A stretch of DNA of 61,922 nt from Gnetum montanum (GCA_015680685.1 MNCI01016464.1:2553-64474), one strand, 5' to 3'; positions 34,353 to 46,818 are shown, numbered from the stretch's first letter. Program-made: numbers and translations. The notes: a model not told the origin generated them from the sequence alone.

Positions 34353-34890
34353 GATGCGTAGGAGGGGAATTAGATTCAGGGACCTATCCCACCAATGAGG
34401 TAAGAGATGTGGAGCTAGGGGTAATTGTTTGGGGAGCCAAATATTGCAAAAGACTCCTGATGAAGGTGTCTAGGTTTGGTTCAGCCTCAAACACATCTTA
34501 CTCTTCTTGGTGATACTCTAAGATAATTTCCTCACTAAACTCATCAACCTCTATGAGTTGTATGAGCATTTATGCATAAAAGTTAGTAAGAAAAATATTT
34601 TCATAAGATGATGGAATGTATTTTTTTCCATCCTGATGTATAATTTCTAATTAATGCTTAGGATTAGATTTGGAGCATGGTATTAAGAGATCATCTTGTA
34701 TCTTGGCACATTGGAAGTTGTAGAACTCCTCATTGATGATTGTAAAATTTGGGTATTTATGCCTTTGTCAGATAATTGTATTTGTTCTATGATCATGGGG
34801 TCTTTCAAGTCATAGACACAAAATACATCTTGGGTGGAGGTCATGTATGTAAGGTCTAGTGGTAAAATGGTTGATCTATGAAAATACATT
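34353..34890 (-). pseudogene. E4 gag N-terminus (cut by E3)
   Basis: In minus: YFHRSTILPLDLTYMTSTQD (near 34885), INEEFYNFQCAKIQDDLLIP, KKYIPSSYENIFL, EVDEFSEEIILEYHQEE, a stop, FEAEPNLDTFIRSLLQYLAP and PESNSPPTHP at the E3 junction. It resumes at 21156. The order matches the minus-strand ORF at 12-665, which is how both were placed in the same Gag family. Confidence 0.6.
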
Positions 34891-34924
34891 AATTAGCACA
34901 AAGAAAACTACACCAGGTTAGCAA

Positions 34925-35045
34925 AAACTAAGTTGGGCATTATAAAACCATGTTAGTTTTTATAGAACTAAGATGAGCTTTATAAAACAAAGCTAGGATT
35001 TATAAACCTAAGCTAGGCTTTGTAAAACTAAGTTGGGCTTTGTGT
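34925..35045. repeat. Minisatellite of about 20-21 bp, six copies
   Basis: Degenerate units of the form ACTAAGTTGGGCTTTATAAA follow one another from 34925 to 35045; looser copies recur at 35425 and 35590. It lies in the 5' leader of E4. Confidence 0.7.
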
Positions 35046-35798
35046 GCACACCTAAAATCCAATTTTGTAAACTTTTGAAGTTTAGGCTTTGTTAGGATTT
35101 AAAAAGTATAATACCTAACAAAAAAATTAGTGAATGGTCAATCTTGTTGTAGTTTTATATGTTGGACATTAAAATGTATGGTTATTAATAATATGTTGAG
35201 TTTTGGAAAGATACGTTGGTATTTTCCAAAAATAGTTGGGTGTTATAAAAGGCATGTCTAGTTTTCCTTATTTAAAAATATGTTAGTATGTCTTTCCTTA
35301 TGGAAAAAATAAATTTGATATTGATGTGCAACCAAGGAAAAAATATTATTTTTTAAAAGATACATTGGGTAGCTTGGAAATTAATGCTAGGTTTCGTGGG
35401 GATGAGAAAATGTAATTGATTCACGAAAACTACGTTGGGTAGTTTGATAAAGGGAAAAGCATACATTGGTTTTGCCAAGAGAGTTGAAAAAAAAATTCAC
35501 AATAAGAAATGGATGGTGGAAAGATGTGCTGGCTTTTGGAAAAAAAAAAACCAAGCCCAAGTTTTAACCAAATGTTGCAGGTTTCCTGAGAAACTATGTT
35601 GGCTTTTAAAATTCTAGCATACAACAACCATGTTGGGTATTAGTTGAAGGAGGATGGATTACAACATTGGTTTGTTGGTAAGTTCTAGTGTAAATTTTAA
35701 AAATTTTAACTTGCAAAAAATTCATTTCAAAAAGTGCAAAGCAAGATTGGGTGAAGAACTTGGGTGAAGACACTTCTAGCATTAGAAACTGTAATGCT
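35046..35798 (-). other. E4 5' leader, no gene
   Basis: AT-rich, no coding signal. A primer-binding site should lie next to 35798 but nothing matches a known type clearly. Confidence 0.4.
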
Positions 35799-37287
35799 TG
35801 AAAAATGCAATTGCTGGAACACCAAAAATTCTTAGTGAAAAAACCTAACCTTGGATCCCAAGGGCCTCCAAGAAAGAGGATCGAAGGCATCCTAGATAGT
35901 CGTGTTGATCAACCAAGGACTTAGGAACTATAAATGAAATAAATAACTTAAATAAAATGTAGATTTGATTCAAAAGAAAGCATAAAAGTTAATTGTGGGA
36001 TAAACTTACATAACAAATGAAATGAATAATTTATTAAAATAATGAAATATTTAAAAAGTATGAAATTTGAAAGTGGTAAAATTTATGTGCCCAAATGCAC
36101 AAGGAGTTTGCTCAAATAAATTTTGAAGCTTGTTGAAGTTGATAGGTTGTGTTCTATAGGTTAGCCCCATGATCCAAGTACTTTCCAACTTTAATTACCA
36201 AAACTTCTTAATGGTACTTAGCTTGGATTTGCAAAGTTGGGATTTATAACATTGGTTGCAAAGGAGGTAAGGTTATGTGATGATGGTTGCAAAGGGGGCT
36301 AAGGTTTTGCAATGTTGGTGCAAAGGGGGTAAGGCTATGCAATATTGGCTACAAAGGAAGGTAAGGTATGTGCAACATTAGTTGCCAAGGGGGTAAGGTA
36401 TGTGCAACATTGGTTGCCAAGAGGGGTAAGGTATGTGCAACATTGGTTGTGAAGAGAGGTAAGATATGTGCTTGACCTTTTGATACTGGGCAATTGCTTC
36501 AAGAGTCTTCAATGCTTAGCCAATTGCTAGTTTTCTTGAAAACATCCTTTCAATGTATTGGAATTTTGTTTAAATAAGTTACTAGCATTCAATTTGTTGT
36601 CGCAAATTTTTTTTCTATGATTGTTAGCAGATTGATTTGATTTGTAGGTGTAGTAGGCCATAATTACTAGTGTGGTTGTCCATTTCTAGCAAGTTTTGAT
36701 TACCCAAGCCATCAAAATCACTCTAAATATCAAAAATAGTAAACATACTTTTGCAACTACACTAGCTTTATCCAACTACACTGGCCTCATGGGAACTACA
36801 TTCGCATCTTAGGATCCACATTGAAATTGGTGGAACAACATTGGAATTGTTGGAGGAATGAAACCTCAACAACTTCAATGATGGCCTTGCAACATCCATG
36901 TTGGGTTTTGTGGTAACTATGCTAGGAATTGTTTGAAAAATGAAAACCCAACACCACCAACATTGGATGTAGATGGTTCTAGCATAGTTGACATTATGGC
37001 CCACATAAAACCCATAAAAATGCAAAATTTGGTAGTTCCTAAGGCATTTTCAGCCTTCCCAAGCCCAAATATAAACATGATATGACTTTTTTCCACATGG
37101 AAAGTGAGGTTATGAAAACATATGAGGCATTTTTCAACCCCAAAAGTTCAAGTATATGAGATTGTAGCTCATGGGCTTCCAACCTCATAATTTTACAATG
37201 AAAATATATCCTCAAGTGTATGGGTGAAGGTTACAATGTCAAAAAGGTTGTAACTTGCATTTTCTTGGTGGTGTTTCAAATTGTACA
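35799..37287 (-). repeat. LTR of E4 (family A), 1489 bp
   Basis: The plus strand begins TGAAAAATGCAATTGC and ends TTGGTGGTGTTTCAAATTGTACA, with TG/CA ends. It matches the insertion at 59554-60701 in its outer parts, including CCCAAGGGCCTCCAAGAAAG. In minus orientation a TATA box (GTTATAAATC, 36250-36241) is followed about 210 bp later by AATAAA, so minus is the likely sense and this is the E4 5' LTR. The neighbouring minus gag at 34890 agrees. Confidence 0.65.
36249..36472 (-). repeat. 32-bp minisatellite, seven copies, in the E4 U3
   Basis: Units of the form ACATTGGTTGCCAAGGGGGT followed by AAGGTATGTGCA start at about 36249, 36280, 36312, 36342, 36375, 36407 and 36440. The array abuts the minus-strand TATA box. 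The related copy at 59554-60701 has only one or two diverged units here, which explains much of its shorter length. Confidence 0.85.
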
Positions 37288-37756
37288 ATTGAGTACATCA
37301 CCCAATTGTTTAAACGTGTATCATATGATGTAGTCTTTTACTTTGCAGCATAGTTTTTAACTCTTATTTACATATACTATTTTATTTTACTTTACAAATT
37401 CTCATCTTGTTATGCTTTAATTACTGTTTTACTACATAGCCTTTAGTATATATTTTTTTGTTAAATTTACAATTTATGCCTATTTTTTTTACATTGATAT
37501 AAAACTATAAAACAACATACAAAATAGAAAAACATAAAACAAAAATAAAAATAATCTACTTAAATCAAAACTAAAACAATAGTCATAGTCACAACATGTG
37601 ACAATAGCAAAATAAAGTGTTCATAGCCATAGTTGCATTGTGCAATAGTCAACAACAAAAGAGTACATAGTCTTCAAAGGCTACAATAGCCAAAATAAGT
37701 AATTACAATACTATAACCAAAATAACAAAATATAGCATGTGTAACAATAGCCAAAA
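37288..37756. other. No gene seen
   Basis: Very AT-rich DNA with A- and T-runs between the E4 LTR and the 3' end of the minus-strand gene remnant. Confidence 0.5.
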
Positions 37757-40110
37757 CTAAGACAAAGGAGAAGGAGGAGGATCATCATCTATATCATTGT
37801 TGATGTCATTATCACCATAACCTGGAACCTATAGACAATGAACCATACAAGTGATTAGTAACCATAATGATCATAGAGTATCATCAAAAAATAAAAAATA
37901 AAAAAATAAATTAAAACATATTCATACAAACCTCAGGGGATTCTAGAATAATATCTTATGGATAAAAGTTTTAGAGACTAGTTTCTAACCTATGAAGAAT
38001 TTGTTCTTTACTCATATTAGTCCAATCAATTTCTCCTAGATCTACTCCTACTAGGAACTTTCCCCTCTCAATGCCTATCCACTTAGGAGGATTTTAGCAA
38101 AGGGTAGTTATAGTAGTCTTTCCAAATGCAGTAGTTATTTGAGGGGTAGGAGAGTCAATGATCACCACTAAGTCTACAAACATTTTAAATGTGTCCTCCA
38201 CATTTATTCTATCCACAAACAATTCTAACATTCACTGCTCAATAAACTCCTCATGCCATAACTTTAAATAGCTCTTATTTTTTGCCTTATATTACTATTT
38301 ATGGTCCTATTGTTATTTGTCCCAATCAAGCAACCAAGTACAATAGCTCCATAAACCCCTAGTCTTATGGAATAGTAGCTCCATCTGCATATCCTTTTTC
38401 ACATTAATCCTGGCTAGAGAAACCTTGCTTTGGATGATGTTCTATTATCGTGACCACTTGATATCCTTCATACATAAAGAATCCCTACTAGCCACATGAT
38501 CTTATATGAACTCTTTGCGGTAATGAAGATTCCTATTCTCATTTGATAACTTTTTTATCCACCTTCTCAAAGGCACAACCTCCTTCCATAGAAATTCATT
38601 GGAACATTGTGATTCCCAAGATGTTCTTACACATGACATAGGACACTCGGTAGCCCCTTCATACAATCTCTATGGAAAATTTTCCATATTAGGTGGTAGT
38701 GTAGGGAGTTCATCGAGCTTAATGTCTCATGTAGAATTTCATCTAACCTTGGATATTGCAATAGCTAAAATGAAAGAAAAATAAGAACAGCCAAAATATT
38801 TTAAAATTTCTAAAACCATATAACCGTAAAACATGAAAAGTCATAAAAAACAAAACAAAAATGTGCTAGCTATTCTTATCAACATTAGGGGCTATCTATT
38901 GTAACCTATCAACCATATCATCCACCATGCCCTACTCTTATGGAAATATTAACATCATTAGAAGGTACTCTAAAGAGATCACTAAACATGAACTCACTAA
39001 TGCTTAAATCCATAGGGAAACCATGAACATTGGAAGATGAATTTGGTGATTCCATCATTGAAAGAATCAATCAAATTCAACATCTTTGATGCCAACATGG
39101 ATGGAGTAGGAAGCATAAATAAGTCAAGAAAACCTATTTCAACAATCCTCTACTAAACCTCCCTAGGAGCTCTACTTGCCAACCACTTCTATGATGAGTC
39201 TACTTCACCCTACTTAAGTTGGACCTTCTCTTCTACATGATCCAAAATGGTCACAACAAAAGTAGACTCACACACAGAGCCTACAACCCAACATGGATAG
39301 CCCATTAGCCTATTACACAGTAGACAATCCAAGGCCATAAAGGTAGAGGAAAACTAAATAACTAGAAGATAAAAATGCTACGAAAAATTGGGCATACTTA
39401 AATGAATTCCACTTACTAGACTTAGGAAAAGCTAAAACTTTAGAATAAATAGGTGCAAGTACTCTTAGATCTGGGTGGCTCCACCAATCATGTGCAAGAT
39501 CAATAGCCACACACATGCAGAACACATTGGAGTACCATGAAGTATACCTACCAAATCTTTCAAAGAGTTGGTTAAGTACTTCCAATCTTACAACATCACC
39601 TTACATGAACACCTCCTAGGCTATATAGGTCAAAAATAAAGTTTGGTCACTCGTCATCAACCCTCCACTATACACCTAATGCCTACAAAGAACAAAGCAT
39701 GAAAATAGTTAGAACGAACAACTTAGAAGCAACAAAAATAAACATAATGTGAATTAAGATAGAGCTTAGGCTTTCAAGAGATAGAAGATTCTAGGAGGAT
39801 TTTGAAATAAACTATTTATCTGGTGACCAATCATTAATGTGTTATCAACATTGTATAGCGAGTACTTTGGCATCTCCCAGATCTATGAAAACTTTCATAG
39901 TTGTGGAGTAAACAAACCATTGTTCTATTTGATCTCTACTTAGGTATTAGGATCATAAACCATGAACCTCATGATATGGATGGCAGAAACTAGTAAGAGG
40001 GTCTCTATGATTATGACTGCAACATTCACAACCAAGTGTGAATACATGATCATACGATAGTTTTAGAGCAAGTACATCAGGAAGTATTTTTCCATAGGCC
40101 TAAACCACAT
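37757..40110 (-). pseudogene. Multi-exon gene remnant of unknown function
   Basis: Coding-like blocks on the minus strand, each with few stops (mostly TAG/TAA). About 40110-39790: MWFRPMEKYFLMYLL, a hydrophobic AVIIIETLLLVSAIHIM, then IWEMPKYSLYNVDNTLMIGH. 39690-39320: MTSDQTLFLTYIA, QLFERFGRYTSWYSNVF, AIDLAHDWWSHPDLRVLAPI. 38610-37932: EVVPLRRWIKKLSNENRNLH, LWHEEFIEQ, NPPKWIGIERGKFLVGVDLG, EIDWTNMSKEQILHRLE. Last exon 37828-37757: VPGYGDNDINND, an acidic run, PPPSPLS and a stop. The last intron (37931-37829) has GT and AG ends; another probably ends near 39690. I do not recognise the family. It could be a host gene copy or an extra ORF of a retroelement. Confidence 0.5.
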
Positions 40111-40452
40111 TGAATTATGATAATTAATGCATAGATCAAGGTTCAAGATATTTTGTGCAACCATCCCCATGCAACACAAGATTCCTACAAACTCAACCAT
40201 AATCAAAATAAATTTCAGCAATGCCCTACACATAGCCAATCATACAACCATAGACATAAGAAACCATAAAAGCCTTTAAAGAAAATTAGAAAAAATTAAA
40301 ATCAAGAGTAATCTTTACGATGCCAACATTGGTATTAAAAAATGTAAAACTATGTATGACAGCCAACTTCATCAACTCCAACTCTAACATGAGTCAAAGT
40401 CTAGCCTTTTTGACATTTTAACAAACTCTTAATATGAAAGCCAAATAGTAGA
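40111..40452. other. No gene seen
   Basis: AT-rich DNA between the gene remnant and the solo LTR. Confidence 0.45.
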
Positions 40453-40584
40453 TGATGAGACCTGAATTGCTCATAGTGCTGATAGTCGTGATATCACAGC
40501 CCTGTTGTATCAGTTGTTGGGATATCACCACCCTGTTGTATCATATCAGTTGCCGTGATATCACCCCCCTGTCGTATCAGAGTC

Positions 40585-40763
40585 GCGATATCGCAAGGGC
40601 CGCGATATCTCGTACGCGATATCGCGTCCCACGCAATATCGCATCCCCCGCGATATCGCGTCCTTCCCTGCGATATCGCGTACGCGATATCGCGTCCCAC
40701 GCGATATCGCATCCCCCGCGATATCGCGTCCTTCCCTGCGATATCGCGTACGCGATATCGCAG
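40585..40763 (+). repeat. 68-bp tandem array built from GCGATATCGC palindromes
   Basis: CGTACGCGATATCGCGTCCC recurs at 40611 and 40679, and its first half again at 40747, an exact 68-bp period (about 2.3 copies, nearly identical). Each unit holds several GCGATATCGC decamers and one GCGTACGC. It ends about 15 bp before the TATA box. Confidence 0.9.
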
Positions 40764-40775
40764 TCAGCCGCAATT

Positions 40776-40793
40776 TCTATAAATAAGAGGCGG
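40776..40793 (+). promoter_or_regulatory. TATA box of the solo LTR
   Basis: CTATAAATAAGAGGCGGC, identical to the E1 3' LTR box near 10452 and present in reverse in both E2 LTRs. It is the most conserved block of the U3/R border in this family. Confidence 0.8.
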
Positions 40794-40946
40794 CTCTCCC
40801 TCATTTTACATCCCAGTTTTAGTGTAGAGAAGCTCTAGCAGTTTGATCCCTCCAGAGTTAGAATTTTCCCGTGTCTGCCCGCAGTGTGGTGAATGTGATT
40901 GTACGGTGTCTTTATTCGAGTGTGCCGTACTTGGACACGCACATGA

Positions 40947-41366
40947 NNNNNNNNNNNNNNNNNNNNNNNNNNNNNNNNNNNNNNNNNNNNNNNNNNNNNN
41001 NNNNNNNNNNNNNNNNNNNNNNNNNNNNNNNNNNNNNNNNNNNNNNNNNNNNNNNNNNNNNNNNNNNNNNNNNNNNNNNNNNNNNNNNNNNNNNNNNNNN
41101 NNNNNNNNNNNNNNNNNNNNNNNNNNNNNNNNNNNNNNNNNNNNNNNNNNNNNNNNNNNNNNNNNNNNNNNNNNNNNNNNNNNNNNNNNNNNNNNNNNNN
41201 NNNNNNNNNNNNNNNNNNNNNNNNNNNNNNNNNNNNNNNNNNNNNNNNNNNNNNNNNNNNNNNNNNNNNNNNNNNNNNNNNNNNNNNNNNNNNNNNNNNN
41301 NNNNNNNNNNNNNNNNNNNNNNNNNNNNNNNNNNNNNNNNNNNNNNNNNNNNNNNNNNNNNNNNNN
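40947..41366. other. Assembly gap (N)
   Basis: 420 consecutive N inside the solo LTR, covering most of U5. Confidence 0.99.
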
Positions 41367-41499
41367 TCATCAGTAGACATTTAGATAAATAGTTTACATG
41401 CAAAGTTTAAAATAGGCATTACTACAAATAGTTAGCAAAAAAATAAAATGTTAACATAACTAGAGGCCAGTGTTGATAGTGTTGTAACATCATATGTAA

Positions 41500-44400
41500 A
41501 AATTTGTAAAACGATCTAGATAGCTCATACACTAGAAATTGGAGGAATGTAAATGAGAATGGTGGTGAAAAGCATGACTTTTCTTTAGTTAAGTCCATGC
41601 AATGTCATGCAAACCTACAAAAAATTTCAAAACATCCCATATGATGACCTATTAACCTTGAAGAGCATCACACAATGGAAAACGTATTTGGAAACAAATT
41701 TCATAGTAGCTGAAACTCAAACTAGAGTATCCAATACTGTCAATATAAACTAGAGAAGCTTAAAAACTTGGTATCAAATACAACTAATCAACATAGCTCC
41801 CATGGTTAGGAAAATTCCCAAAAACTTTTGAAAGATTATTTTATGCTCTAAACATTGGAAAAAAGCCTAGGGTAATCCAAATTTGCCATCAATGTTGCAC
41901 CAACAAGTGTAGAAAAGTTAAGTTTCAACTCAAAATTACATAAAATTTTGCCAAGAAAACCTAGTTTTTGGCGAAATGGTTATAGTAAAACCTCTGGGAA
42001 AATTTTTTAAAATAATTATAAATGTTCCAAACTTTATCTAGGATCCCTCTACACTACACTGGAAGCCTCCAGAGATCCTAGATGTTGCCCACAAGTAACC
42101 AAAAAATTGTAAACATTATTATTCTTTCAGAAGAAAAATTGTAGAACAAACCAAAAGCACTATGCACTGTGTTGGAGGAAAACCCATAAAAAATTCATAA
42201 AAATTTTAAAAATCATGTTTCTACCTCTAGTATGACTAGAAGACCTCATACAATAGTTCTATGTATCTGAAAACCAAAATTTGTGGTACATACACACTAC
42301 AAAAAATGTCAAAATTTGGCTAGTTTTAACTAAAATTAGGGCAAAAATGGTATGAACAAGCTTTGGAGAAAATCCAAATCTCTATGGAAACAATATCCAA
42401 AATACATATTTCATTCTAAACAAAATTTTACAACCTAAAAGTTGCATTCATCATAGATAGAATAAAAAATTTCAATCAGATTAGGCCTAGGAATAAAAAA
42501 AATGTCTCCACAATTTGATAAAAAACCAAAAAAAAAATTAGTAAGAGATGGGTACTTGGTAGTCCTTCTTATATAAGGATCTAGAAGCCTAAATATGATT
42601 TTTATTCCCTTGTACACATCATCCAATACTAAAATCCTATTCATGGATCCTTTCCTCTTCACCATGATCACCAAAATTTGAAGTAGCGTGGCCTTGGTTT
42701 GTTGCCAGTAAAAGCCCAAATTTTCATCTCCACTACAATCACACTATGCTCAAGGATGGGTAAATGAAAATATGACTATTAAATATTGGGCATTTGGGTT
42801 TTTACTATCATATCTAACACTCATACATTACCTTTGTGAAATCAAGCTAGAAATAGATTCATACACTAAGTTATGATGCTAAGACTCCTCTCCTAATACT
42901 TATGCACTACTAGTAATACTCTTATATGATAATAAACATATTTATCACATGGTAGAATATGTGTAGATAAAAGAATAGGCCTTATATGCTAAGTTTTCTT
43001 AAGATCCTACCTTTCAAGGTAGTTTGACCATGTGGTAGACTAAGTTAAAAATGCTAAGAAATTCCAAGCATTGGGATTTAACCTTAAAATAGCCACACAC
43101 TGTGGAATCCTACACCACACATTATGTTTCCTATAGATTAGTGTGTAAAGTCTACACTATCCTTACTTCTTGTTGAACTTGCCCATACACTACCTCGGTG
43201 AATCCAAGAAAACCTAGTAAAAACTAGAGAAATTATAGCCTAGAAAAATCACTCAAAATTACATAAGTCTAATATCTAAAATGGCCACAAATTTGGATCT
43301 TACTTCTCACACATTGTGCAATGAGTGGAGTAGTGTGAGAAACCTTTCATAGTCCTTAACACCATTAGAATAGCTCAAACATGTTGTAGAACTACCACAA
43401 TGTCTAAACACTAACTTAGCAGCCTCAAGAGGCCAAAAAATGAGGTCAAAATCTTTCAAAATTGATAGGGTTGAGTTTCACACAATGTGATATCAGTCCC
43501 ACATGTTGTATAGTGTGTGGGCTTAGTGTGTGAACCTCATACTAGCAAACTATAGCACAAAAACTACTCATTGGCTTCCTAGTGCATTCCACAAGACATA
43601 GAATGAAAAGTTAAGGAAAAAATTCACCTTCACAAGCTACCAAAAGTTAATCTTTGATCTAACATAATGGAAAGGTAGGTTGTAGATACTATGCAACATG
43701 TGGGGTCCTAGATGTTTTAGTAAGCATCAAACCTTACTCAAAATGGCCCCAAAAATTGTAGAACCCTTATCCATACTCTAGATGTAGCCCTAGGAATATG
43801 AAACAACTAAAAGTTGAGTTGAAATGCCTAAAAATTAGCATGGTAAAATCCCACATAATGGGATATTAGTCACCCACACTATACAACATGTGGGCTTAGC
43901 ATGTGAGCTTTACATTAGCTAAAGCTAAGTCAAAAATTGTCCATTGGCTCCTTTGTGTGTCCTGGGGGAGTTAAACAAAAAGGTAGAGTAAGAAGATGAT
44001 CTTAGGAAACTATTGCAAGATGATTATTAGTCCCACATATTGGGAGAAAATGTTCCACATGTTTTGTAGCATGTGGGATAGTGTGTGGAAGCTTCAAAAC
44101 CTCAACATGCCTTGTGCACTACTAAAAGTGTTCAAAAAAGTTGAAAATCTTCCCATACATGTCCAATACTACCTTCAGAGCTTCAAAAGTCTTTAAAACT
44201 TGGTTAAAAACCTCTAAAAACTATCAAATCTTATTCCACACTTTGGGAACCCTATTCCACATGCTTTTCAGCATGTGGAATAGTGTGTGGAATGTTTTGG
44301 TAGGATCTACCATGTCCAAAATTACCTATAAGTTGTCTAGTAGGTCCCACAAACCACAAACTAGAAGATTAATCAAAAGTTTAATCTTTTCAAGCTAGGA

Positions 44401-46480
44401 AAACTAGGTTTTTATTTTACATGATGGGATACCCTATTCCACATGCTGTATAGCGTGCGGGGTCAGCATGTGGAGCTTTAGTAGGTAAAAACCTAGCCCA
44501 AACTTATCTATGCACAACCTAGAACTATCAAATAAGTGTTATGCCAATCTTGCATGGCTGAGATATTGTCAAACTAAGTCAAATCAACTCCAAACTTGAT
44601 AAGAATCCTTCACATGTTGGGGATTTTGGTTCCACATGATATGATGGTATTCTAGACTATCTAAACATTGAAAAAATAGTTTCCACATCCTGAGGATTCA
44701 ATGCTTTAGCCTTTTTAAGTGTTTAACCAATAAAAATCCTTGACAAATTGTTTGAGCTCTAAAAGCTCCTAAAACCCAATAAAAAGTGTCAAAAATCACT
44801 TGCCTTGGGTGAACCATGCTGGGGGGCATCCCAACCATGTTGGCCAGCATAGTCCTAGCATGGTTGGTAGGGTTTTGGCCATCAAATACCATAAATAGCC
44901 TTCAAAGTTGCATTTCTTGATCTTTACACCTCATCAAGGTCTCCAATTGTCCTAAAATGTCAAATAACTAAGAAAAATCCAATTCTAACTTGGAACCATG
45001 CTAGGGGGCATCCTAGCCATGTTGGCCAACATGGTCTTAGCATGGTTGGGTTGGGTTTGATCATCAATTATTAGAAATGATCTTCCAAATAACACATCTT
45101 AGCACTTACACCTTCATAGGATCTCTAGAACCTTCCAAAACATACCAAAAGATGTTAAAACCAATTATATTGGAGGAACTATGCTTGAAAATTTAAACCA
45201 CATTGGCTAGCATGGTGCTAGTGTGTCTCCTTGGATTGTTACCATTGTGGGAATCAATTAGGCATTTCAAAACCTTCAAAGTGACAAAACTCAGCCTTTA
45301 GATATTCCCAGAGCCTTCGGTAACCTTAAGATACCAAATAATAAGGAAAAATAAGTCAAATCTCAATTTAACCCCCCCTTACCACACTAGAGAAGCCTCC
45401 ATCTACCCCATGAAAGCCAAAAAATAGGTCATAAACAAGAAAAATTGACATCCCAATGCATCATACCAAACCTAGAACCTTTTCAAAGCCATCAAAGATA
45501 ACCAAACCCTCGAGATTAAGTAAAAATGGTAAAAATCCATCACATTCCCCCCATCCACACTAGGACTATGCTAGCCAGCATAGTCCATGGATGTATAGCC
45601 ATATTGAGACTCAAAAGACCTTTTAAAAAAATAATGATGAGCCAAAACCCTAGCCATGAACATCAACAACCCTAGAAACTTGAAACGTTGGTCGATTTAC
45701 CACAAAAACTTACCAAAAATCCAAAAAAAGTGTAACTACACTGGGGAGGGCTAGAGTGATGTTGGACAATGTGGCTTCAATGTAGTTAGGATTTTGAGAA
45801 GATTTTACCAGCATTATTAAACACTCCAAATGGCCTAAAAATTGATTGGGGATGTCTAAGACCTTGAGACCTTGAAGCTTGATGTAATTCAACCCTATTT
45901 TTATTATCAAAAGCTCAAATTCCATTTATCTACACTGAGGACACCCCAAACTATAGTGGCCAACATAGTCCAAGAGGCTATGATATCAAACCTCATTTAT
46001 AGAGGCTTTTTTTAGCCATTAAACAACCAATTCACAACCCTAATGCCCCTACACTAACTTTGGAAGTCAACATAACATAGGTTTTAACATTGGGATGTCA
46101 AAAATTCATCTTTATCATGGATCCATGTTGGCCAACATAGTCCTAGCATAAATAGCAATTCTTGGTGGCATTTATGGCTTTCAAGGGTCAAAATGACACT
46201 AAAGTTAACTAAAATTAACTCCTAACCAACTACACTGACAAAAAAGACCATTAGGATTCCAAAACTAGCCATAATACATCTTGAAACCAAAATTTTGGCA
46301 TTAACCATGTTGGAGCTTATCCCATCCATGCTACTTAGCATGGGTCCAGTGTAGTTGGAAGATGGAATCTTATTTTAGCCTTCAAACAAACTCAAAATGA
46401 CTTCCCCAAGTGCCCAAACTCACCCATTAACCCTATAGCCTCATTCCATAGATTGCTAAGAACTAAAAATGGCAAAATAT
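41500..46480. repeat. Degenerate tandem region, period about 185 bp
   Basis: Landmarks recur at near-constant spacing. ATGTTGGCCAGCATAGTCC-type blocks lie near 44840, 45020, 45200, 45560, 45750, 45950, 46125 and 46325. Blocks of the form CCACATG-x-TGTATAG-x-TGTGGG lie near 43310, 43480, 43690, 43860, 44035, 44235, 44425 and 44615. A GGAAAATTCC-x-AAAA block recurs near 41810, 41995, 42175 and 42370. The three sets may be one family drifting along the array. No coding signal; open frames here are short. Confidence 0.65.
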
Positions 46481-46818
46481 AACCTTGATTGACCAATATC
46501 GACCATGTTTTACCCCATGTTTACCACCTTGATAATTTTGGCCTTGTTTTATTATGTTTCGACTTGATTTGACCTTGTTATGCATTGCTAACCTTTTTTA
46601 CCCTATCATTTAATGTCATTTGGCTTCATTTACATCATTTTATTATCATTTGGACCTTGTCCCATCCAAATGTTACTATCATTTTTCATCATTTGGCCTT
46701 GGTGAACTTGGTTTGAGAACAATTTATACCATTGGACATCATAGTGACCTTGCCTAACCATTTGCAACATCATTGGATGGAATTAGACCATCATTTGTGC
46801 TCCATTTGAGCTCATTGG
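46481..46818. other. Low-complexity flank of the chromovirus
   Basis: Loose repeats of CATTTGGCCTTG-like words. The same style continues at 56503 on the other side of E5, so E5 inserted within this stretch. Confidence 0.5.

Larger units (their letters stand above)
40453..41372 (+). mobile_element. Solo LTR of the E1/E2 family
   Basis: Starts TGATGAGACCTGAATTG and, after an N run, ends TCATCA at 41372. It is flanked by a perfect 5-bp duplication GTAGA (40448-40452 and 41373-41377). The length including 420 N (920 bp) fits one LTR of this family (813-1060 bp), so a solo LTR left by recombination is most likely; a full element collapsed in the gap cannot be excluded. Downstream of the TATA box, TTTATTCGAGTGTGCCGTAC matches the R/U5 part of E1. 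Confidence 0.85.

Noticed and set aside
36249-36472. Possible coding repeat protein
   Set aside because: Unit lengths vary between 30 and 33 bp so the frame is not kept; position in U3 of an LTR fits a minisatellite.
40494-40838. Overlapping open frames in all directions with RYRV/DIA repeats
   Set aside because: They are translations of the GATATC palindrome array; a palindromic repeat without stops opens frames on both strands.
42435-42719. Minus-strand ORF of 94 codons
   Set aside because: Lies in the 185-bp tandem region with no conservation between neighbouring units.
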